This document shows, piece after piece, positions 28,981-33,224 of a stretch of DNA of 33,224 bases. The position numbers and the translations under genes are program-made. This DNA comes from Marinobacter sp. GTDB taxonomy: Bacteria > Pseudomonadota > Gammaproteobacteria > Pseudomonadales > Oleiphilaceae. The stretch spans positions 1-33,224 of the forward strand of contig JAJUKC010000025.1 in NCBI GenBank assembly GCA_029264995.1, given 5' to 3'. The notes below the pieces were generated by a model that was not told the DNA's origin, searched no databases, and saw only the letters and a program-made list of their open reading frames with translations. Every line of letters begins with the position of its first letter. The first letter of the stretch is position 1.

Positions 28981-29808
28981 ATGAAAGCGGACATAACGCC
29001 CCAGGAATACGAAGCCTTTAAAAAGTTCCTGCAGGATGCGTGCGGCATTCTGCTGGGTGATAACAAGCAGTACCTTGTGAAGAGCAGGCTTCGGCGGATA
29101 CTCGAAGAAAACAGCCTGAACTCCCTCGGAGAGCTTCTCGAGCGATTGCAGAGGCCTGGTCGGGCGGGTTTGCGCGAAGTGGTCATTGATGCGATGACCA
29201 CCAACGAGACGCTGTGGTTTCGGGATAATCATCCGTTCCGGATTCTGCAGGAAAAGCTCTTGCCGGAGTTCGCCGAGCGTAATTCACTCCAGCCCCTGAG
29301 AATCTGGTCTGCCGCCTGTTCTACTGGCCAGGAGCCGTACTCTGTAGCCATGGTGGTGGACGAGTTCCGCCGTACCCGGCCAGGTAAGCTACGGGATGTA
29401 AAAATCACCGCAACGGACATCTCCAAAAGCGTGCTGGAAGTTGCCCGCCGTGGCGAATATGAGATGATCGCCATCGGCCGGGGGCTATCCCCGGAACGCC
29501 AGAAGCACTTTTTTACCCCCTCGGCCAACGGTGGGTGGCAGATTCGCCCGCAAATCAAGTCCATGGTGGAATTCAAGGAATTGAATCTGCTGGACCGATA
29601 CATGCTCGGCAAGTTCGACATTATCATGTGCCGAAATGTGCTGATCTATTTTTCGGCGGATCTGAAAAAGGACATCCTTACCCGGCTGCATGGGGCGCTG
29701 AACCCCGGGGGCTATCTGATTCTTGGGGCCTCTGAGTCTTTGAACGGGCTTCCCAACCTCTATGAAATGGTCCAGTGTCATCCCGGCATTATCTATCGCA
29801 AGAAATAG
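28981..29808 (+). CDS. cheR: chemoreceptor glutamate methyltransferase CheR
   Basis: CheR methylates glutamates of chemoreceptors with S-adenosylmethionine for sensory adaptation. The 275 residues have the N-terminal helical domain (about 1-75), then NETLWFRDNHPF (the family NETxFFR motif). The SAM site is RIWSAACSTGQEPYS, followed by ATDISKSVLEVARRGEY and CRNVLIYF. There is no C-terminal pentapeptide-binding or TPR extension, so it is the short stand-alone type. It lies directly after cheV and probably shares its transcript. The next gene is unrelated to flagella, so the flgBCDE series that often follows is not here. Confidence 0.96.
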   Translation: MKADITPQEYEAFKKFLQDACGILLGDNKQYLVKSRLRRILEENSLNSLGELLERLQRPGRAGLREVVIDAMTTNETLWFRDNHPFRILQEKLLPEFAERNSLQPLRIWSAACSTGQEPYSVAMVVDEFRRTRPGKLRDVKITATDISKSVLEVARRGEYEMIAIGRGLSPERQKHFFTPSANGGWQIRPQIKSMVEFKELNLLDRYMLGKFDIIMCRNVLIYFSADLKKDILTRLHGALNPGGYLILGASESLNGLPNLYEMVQCHPGIIYRKK

Positions 29809-29842
29809 CCGGGAACTTTCAAATGCGGAGTAGGGTACCGAT

Positions 29843-30742
29843 GTGGAGAATCTGAACCTCCGGCATCTCTATTATTTCTGGGTAATCAGTCGCGAAGGCT
29901 CCATTGCCCGGGCCAGTGAGGTGCTCGACCTGGCTCCCCAGACCCTCAGCGGCCAGCTTGCGACCTTTGAGGGCGCAGTGGGCGGCCGGTTATTCAGCCG
30001 CGAACGCCGGCAACTGGTGCTCACAGAACTCGGTCACATGGTTCGCAGTTATGCCGATGAAATCTTCGAGCTGACCGGCCAGTTGTCTGAAGCCTTGAGG
30101 GCGGGGCCTGAACACAGGCCGCTTTCGTTGTCTGCGGGCATATCGGCGTCTATCCACAAGCTTATTGCCTATTACCTTCTTCACCCGGCGATGAAACTGA
30201 ACCGGCCCGTGCAACTGGAATGCCGGACCGGCCGGACCGAAGACCTTTTGCTTAGCCTCAAGAGGAAGGAGCTGGACGTGGTACTGACCGACAGAATGCC
30301 CCAGGCAGAATCACCTGAGCGTTTTGCGGTTCATCCGCTGTCCCGGTCTACCATCAGTCTGTTCGCTGCACCTGAACTGGCGGAGAAGCTCAAAACCGGC
30401 TTTCCTCACTCGCTCAACCACCAGCCGCTGCTCGCGAACGCCACCGATGCGCCGTATTTCGAGAAACTGATGCACTGGTTCAACCTCAATAATGTGCGAA
30501 TGAACCTGGTTGCCCGAGTCGATGACAGCGCCCTTATCAAGGTGTTTGGTCGCGAGGGAGTTGGTGTATTCGCGGCCCCTACGATGATTCAGGATGAGGT
30601 GTGTCGGCAGTATCAGGTGGCTTTGATTGCTTCGCTCGATGAAGTGACAGACCAGCTGTTTGCAGTCACCCGAAGCCGCAAGCTGGCCCATGAGGGAGTG
30701 CGGGCAATCTGTGAGGCTCGTCAGGGGATCTTTGAGCGCTAG
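29843..30742 (+). CDS. LysR-family regulator resembling NhaR
   Basis: A 299-residue LysR-type transcription factor. The N-terminal helix-turn-helix (about 5-62) reads NLRHLYYFWVISREGSIARAS and APQTLSGQLATFE, close to the HLYYFW and TPQTITGQ pattern of E. coli NhaR. In the effector domain, LMHWFNLNNV, VDDSALIKVFG and GVFAAPTMI again echo NhaR. NhaR activates the Na+/H+ antiporter gene nhaA in enterics; no antiporter is seen in this window, so its target is unknown. The start is GTG 29843, because the overlapping ATG at 29841 hits a stop after four codons. It follows cheR after 34 bases and may be read from the same transcript. Confidence 0.85.
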   Translation: MENLNLRHLYYFWVISREGSIARASEVLDLAPQTLSGQLATFEGAVGGRLFSRERRQLVLTELGHMVRSYADEIFELTGQLSEALRAGPEHRPLSLSAGISASIHKLIAYYLLHPAMKLNRPVQLECRTGRTEDLLLSLKRKELDVVLTDRMPQAESPERFAVHPLSRSTISLFAAPELAEKLKTGFPHSLNHQPLLANATDAPYFEKLMHWFNLNNVRMNLVARVDDSALIKVFGREGVGVFAAPTMIQDEVCRQYQVALIASLDEVTDQLFAVTRSRKLAHEGVRAICEARQGIFER

Positions 30743-30756
30743 GCTTCAAGCTGTTA

Positions 30757-30782
30757 CATCCTCGAAAAAGTCGATGTTTTTT
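30757..30782 (+). terminator. weak candidate intrinsic terminator after the LysR gene
   Basis: An interrupted stem, CATC plus GA pairing with TC plus GATG, around a short A-rich loop is followed by six T residues. The stem is short and bulged, so termination is uncertain. Confidence 0.3.
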
Positions 30783-30862
30783 GCTTAAGAAAACTTATTT
30801 TATCGAAGCTTGCGCTGCTCCATTATGGAAGGGTATTCCGCAGTATCCAGAGGAGCGCAGCT

Positions 30863-31228
30863 ATGAAAACGATTCACAAGTTCAGACTCGAACCTGGTAA
30901 AGAGCCTACCACCCTGACCTTGAGAGAGGGTTATGAAGTGGTGCGCTGCGAGTATCTGGTGCCGCATAAAGCGGTCTTCCTTTGGGTACAGCAGCCATTG
31001 AATGTAACCACTCCCACGGTGGAACGGCAGTTCCGGGTAGCAATGTCGGGTGAGCCGGTTCCTGATCGGTTCCAATATATCGATACCGCGCTTGATCCCT
31101 TCGGTCCTGAGGCCTATCACGTCTTCGCGGTGCCGGCAGGCGAATTACACCTCACTGGTAATGGCCACGAGCGGGCCAGCGATGAAATGCTGGGTGGCGC
31201 TGGGTGGCAAGGGCGTTACGCGTCCTGA
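30863..31228 (+). CDS. small hypothetical protein (DUF7352-like)
   Basis: No function recognised. The 121 residues begin MKTIHKFRLEPG, then LTLREGYEVVRCEYL, AVFLWVQQPLN, RQFRVAMSGEPVP and a tyrosine-isoleucine-aspartate strand with YHVFAVPAG. The order (short start MK-I-K, a strand, a Leu-Trp element and a TG- or SG-type turn) is like the DUF7352 family of small beta-rich proteins, best known to me from phages. That likeness is from memory of the pattern and unproven. No signal peptide or membrane segment is seen. GAGGAG lies about ten bases before the ATG. It stands alone between the LysR gene and the convergent isochorismatase gene, 23 bases apart at the stops. Confidence 0.65.
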   Translation: MKTIHKFRLEPGKEPTTLTLREGYEVVRCEYLVPHKAVFLWVQQPLNVTTPTVERQFRVAMSGEPVPDRFQYIDTALDPFGPEAYHVFAVPAGELHLTGNGHERASDEMLGGAGWQGRYAS

Positions 31229-31251
31229 ATATGATTGCTGGCTTCTGTCAT

Positions 31252-31782
31252 TCACTTTATAAGGGACTGAATGTCCCGGAAGTGTGGGTGCTTGCAGTGA
31301 ACCATCCACTCGAAAGCCACCATTTCAGTGGTAACAATGCGAGCGCCGCTCTGGTGCAGCCGATCCAGGGCAACGTCCCGATCGAGTTCGCTACGGGACC
31401 CGGTGGCGTCGGCCACCACCCATACCTTGTAGCCGGCATCCAGGAGGCTCAGGGCGGTTTGCAGCATACATACGTGGGTTTCGCAGCCTCCGATGACAAT
31501 ATGTTGCCGGCCTTCTGGCAATTCATCGATGAGCCCGTCCGGGCAGGCGTCGAAATGGGTTTTCGCCAGGGTTGTGGAGCAGAGCTCCTTAACGCCTTCA
31601 AGATTCGGCCCAAGCTTTTCAGGTAGCTGCTCGGTGGCGATGGCTGGCACGCCAAGCAGTCCGGCGATGGTTGCGAGCGTAATGCAGCGCTCAGCAACCG
31701 CATCGCCCTCGCTGATGGCGGGCATCAGCCGTTCCTGGACGTCAATGAGCAACAAGGTGGATTGGTCGGCTTTCATCAGCAT
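31252..31782 (-). CDS. isochorismatase-family (YcaC-like) cysteine hydrolase
   Basis: A small cytoplasmic hydrolase of the cysteine-hydrolase fold; substrate unknown. From the chosen start the catalytic triad is D14 (LLIDVQERL), K74 (LAKTHFDA) and C105 (ETHVCMLQTA), with the non-proline cis-peptide region GGCETHVC. The length (176 aa) fits the YcaC-like group, not the larger EntB isochorismatase. I chose ATG 31782 because AGGAG lies seven bases upstream. ATG 31788 would leave only one base of spacing, and ATG 31776 is a third choice. It converges on the small hypothetical gene and appears monocistronic. Confidence 0.88.
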   Translation of the reverse strand: MLMKADQSTLLLIDVQERLMPAISEGDAVAERCITLATIAGLLGVPAIATEQLPEKLGPNLEGVKELCSTTLAKTHFDACPDGLIDELPEGRQHIVIGGCETHVCMLQTALSLLDAGYKVWVVADATGSRSELDRDVALDRLHQSGARIVTTEMVAFEWMVHCKHPHFRDIQSLIK

Positions 31783-31907
31783 GGTCATTCTCCTGGACGT
31801 GTTGAGCGGGTTTCCTGAAAGGATACGTCATGGCTGAGAGGTTTGTTATGTCCGAGGCTGTCGTAAGGTTCTTCTGAAAAAATTTTTGATGAATTCAAAA
31901 CATGGAG

Positions 31908-31936
31908 TTGCCAAACGCCGCCAAAACCATTAAAGT
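31908..31936 (+). promoter_or_regulatory. tRNA-Ser promoter with GC-rich discriminator
   Basis: TTGCCA (31908-31913), a 17-base spacer and TAAAGT (31931-31936) are followed by a GC-rich discriminator GCGCCC. This lies about 49 bases before the mature tRNA 5' end. Such discriminators are typical of stable-RNA promoters under stringent control. Confidence 0.55.
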
Positions 31937-31984
31937 TTGCGCCCTCAAATGAGCGACGACATCGCTGATTTGAAACAGTTTATT

Positions 31985-32075
31985 GGAGAGGTGGCCGAGT
32001 GGCTGAAGGCGCACGCCTGGAAAGTGTGTATACGTTCATAGCGTATCGGGGGTTCGAATCCCCCCCTCTCCGCCA
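31985..32075 (+). tRNA. tRNA-Ser (anticodon GGA)
   Basis: A complete cloverleaf can be drawn. The acceptor stem GGAGAGG (31985-31991) pairs with CCTCTCC (32065-32071), with discriminator G at 32072 and an encoded CCA at 32073-32075. The anticodon loop CTGGAAA carries GGA, which reads UCC and UCU. The long variable arm (about 32029-32050) marks it as a class II tRNA, and the T loop TTCGAAT is standard. It is a single-gene unit with its own promoter and terminator. Confidence 0.97.
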
Positions 32076-32083
32076 ATAAGAAG

Positions 32084-32110
32084 CCCCAGCAGCGATGCTG
32101 GGGTTTTTTT
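32084..32110 (+). terminator. intrinsic terminator after tRNA-Ser
   Basis: A perfect 8-base stem CCCCAGCA/TGCTGGGG with loop GCGA is followed by seven T residues, starting 9 bases after the tRNA CCA end. Confidence 0.93.
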
Positions 32111-32128
32111 ATGCCCTGTATTAGCCGG

Positions 32129-32647
32129 TCAATCTTCCTTGAGCTCCGGCGGTCGCAGGCGGGCGACTTCCTCAGCCGTTATCTCATCGGAATACTCGTT
32201 TCCAAAATGGCTGCGGATGTAATTGGTCACAGCGGCAACCTGTTCGTCGGACATCATCTGATCAAATCTCGGCATTCCGTGGTAACCGGTGAGGATCACC
32301 CCCGCCAGAAAGTGCCGGGACAGCAGCTTCGGGTTATCCCTGAGCGGTGGGTAGGCGCCTGCGCCGGAGGCTCCTGACCCGTCCTCCATATGACAGGCCT
32401 GGCAGGTGGTCTGATAAAGCGCCTCACCGTCGGTCTGCGTAAGCTCGTCCGGGTCGCCTGAGAATCGGGGTGGGCGTGCGTCAGCGCTGCCGCCCTCCTC
32501 CGAGTCCGCCGGTTGCGCTGCTGATGGTGTTTCCTGGGCGTTGGCCATGAACGACAGTGAGGCTCCCGTCAGGGCCAGCAAAAGAGCCAGGAAGGGAATT
32601 GAAGACGAAATCCGGTAGCGAATCAGGTTAGTGGCAGGCGGGCGCAT
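32129..32647 (-). CDS. exported class I c-type cytochrome
   Basis: A periplasmic electron carrier with one covalently bound haem. From ATG 32647 (172 aa) there is a Sec signal peptide (SSIPFLALLLALTGASLSFMANA, cleavage before QE) and an Ala/Glu/Pro-rich linker. A cytochrome c domain (about 70-155) follows, with haem motif CQACH (C82, C85, H86) and a likely axial methionine M125 in YHGMPRF. The start overlaps the stop of the upstream amine oxidase gene by one base (TGATG), so the two are translationally coupled. A GTG one codon upstream at 32650 is a less likely start. The coupling suggests it takes electrons from that oxidase, which is inference. Confidence 0.92.
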   Translation of the reverse strand: MRPPATNLIRYRISSSIPFLALLLALTGASLSFMANAQETPSAAQPADSEEGGSADARPPRFSGDPDELTQTDGEALYQTTCQACHMEDGSGASGAGAYPPLRDNPKLLSRHFLAGVILTGYHGMPRFDQMMSDEQVAAVTNYIRSHFGNEYSDEITAEEVARLRPPELKED

Positions 32648-33224
32648 CACGAATTCTCCCGTTGGTCCAGTCGCTCAATAGCGTCCAGTGCCGACAGAAC
32701 GCCCCCTTCCAGCCACGCGGGAATATGGGAGCAGTGTTCTCCCGCCAGCACCAGCCGGTTGTCGATTTCACATAGCGTCTTGTAATGCACATCGCGAAGG
32801 TCGTCGGTCCACTGACCGTAGCATCCCAGTGACCAATCGACCCGATGCCAGACCCAGGACGTCCCGTTCATGAATTCCGCGTCGTATTGAGGGTGGATCT
32901 GCCGGCCCATGGTACGGGCCGCGGAGATACGCTCCTGTGGGGTCATTGTCGACCAGGAGTAGGTGTAGTTGCGTCTGGCGGTAGAGGTATCGTAAGCGGC
33001 CTGCAGGACGGCCGGACCATCCGTCATGAAGCCGTAGTTGGGATAAGCAATCTGTACCAGAGGCAGATCGGTGTAACTTATCCCCCCCAAAATGCCGTCG
33101 TCCTGTTCCCAGAAGCGCCGCTTGAACTCCAGCGCCACTTTAAACGCCGACGCATAAGGGACCGATGCAATTGCCCGCTTTTTGGCGTCCGTGCAGTCAA
33201 CGTCGAGCTGGGCGAGTACTGAAA
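32647..33224 (-). CDS. flavin-containing amine oxidase/dehydrogenase, C-terminal part
   Basis: Only the last 192 or so residues are present. The frame stays open to the right window edge, so the true start lies outside, and the in-frame GTG at 33138 is internal. The C-terminal FAD block of monoamine oxidase-type proteins is visible as RLVLAGEHCSHIPAWLEGGVLSA, cited by its AGEHCSHIPAWLEGG core, followed by an ALDAIERL helix. Upstream are aromatic-rich segments (FWEQDDGILGGISY, TSWVWHRVDWSLGCYGQW) from the substrate domain. The substrate cannot be read from this part. The next gene, coupled through TGATG, is an exported cytochrome c. This raises the chance that the enzyme is a cytochrome-linked dehydrogenase and not an oxygen-using oxidase. 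Confidence 0.88.
   Translation of the reverse strand, partial: SVLAQLDVDCTDAKKRAIASVPYASAFKVALEFKRRFWEQDDGILGGISYTDLPLVQIAYPNYGFMTDGPAVLQAAYDTSTARRNYTYSWSTMTPQERISAARTMGRQIHPQYDAEFMNGTSWVWHRVDWSLGCYGQWTDDLRDVHYKTLCEIDNRLVLAGEHCSHIPAWLEGGVLSALDAIERLDQRENS

Noticed and set aside
31931..31950. TAAAGTTT just before tRNA-Ser looks like a sigma-28 -35 box.
   Set aside because: No GCCGATAA-like box lies 11 bases downstream; the same bases fit better as the -10 element of a sigma-70 tRNA promoter with a GC-rich discriminator.
31985..33224. tRNA-Ser as an integration site for a genomic island.
   Set aside because: No integrase and no second copy of the tRNA 3' end is seen in the window; a terminator follows directly.

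Overview
The window reads as a stretch of core chromosome from a motile, respiring marine gammaproteobacterium. Gene order and protein character look most like Marinobacter or a close relative. That placement is inference from synteny (sucAB-lpd-sucCD; trpS-scpA-scpB-rluB; gntR-smc-zipA-ligA; flgN-flgM-flgA back to back with cheV-cheR), with no database search behind it. I see no insertion sequence, prophage, CRISPR array or rRNA. Gaps between genes are short, and none exceeds 300 bases.

Region 1 (1-6510) is a TCA-cycle operon. It holds the 3' part of sucA (E1), then sucB (E2), lpdA (E3), sucC and sucD, closed by a strong intrinsic terminator. These enzymes take 2-oxoglutarate to succinate. 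A 196-base spacer between lpdA and sucC is packed with four inverted repeats.

Region 2 (6510-10440) holds trpS, scpA, scpB and rluB: a long-form tryptophanyl-tRNA synthetase with a four-cysteine motif, two condensin accessory proteins and a 23S rRNA pseudouridine synthase. Region 3 (10447-11415) is a convergent diguanylate cyclase gene. Region 4 (11646-19021) holds a GntR-type regulator, smc, zipA and ligA (chromosome organisation, division, replication). ScpA and ScpB from region 2 are the partners of Smc here.

Region 5 (19169-25170) has a large predicted lipoprotein with Calx-beta-like and beta-propeller-like parts. It is followed on the minus strand by a CBS-pair protein, the tRNA wobble-modification enzyme MnmC and an exported cyclophilin. 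Region 6 (25375-26118) is the least ordinary gene: an N-terminal tandem motif matching the c-di-GMP-binding MshEN domain, then one hydrophobic segment and an uncharacterised C-terminal part.

Region 7 (26190-29808) is flagellar and chemotactic: flgA, flgM and flgN leftward, cheV and cheR rightward, with a near-consensus sigma-28 promoter before flgM. Region 8 (29843-33224) is more accessory: an NhaR-like LysR regulator, a small unknown protein, an isochorismatase-family hydrolase, tRNA-Ser(GGA) with promoter and terminator, and a translationally coupled flavin amine oxidase (partial) plus cytochrome c pair.
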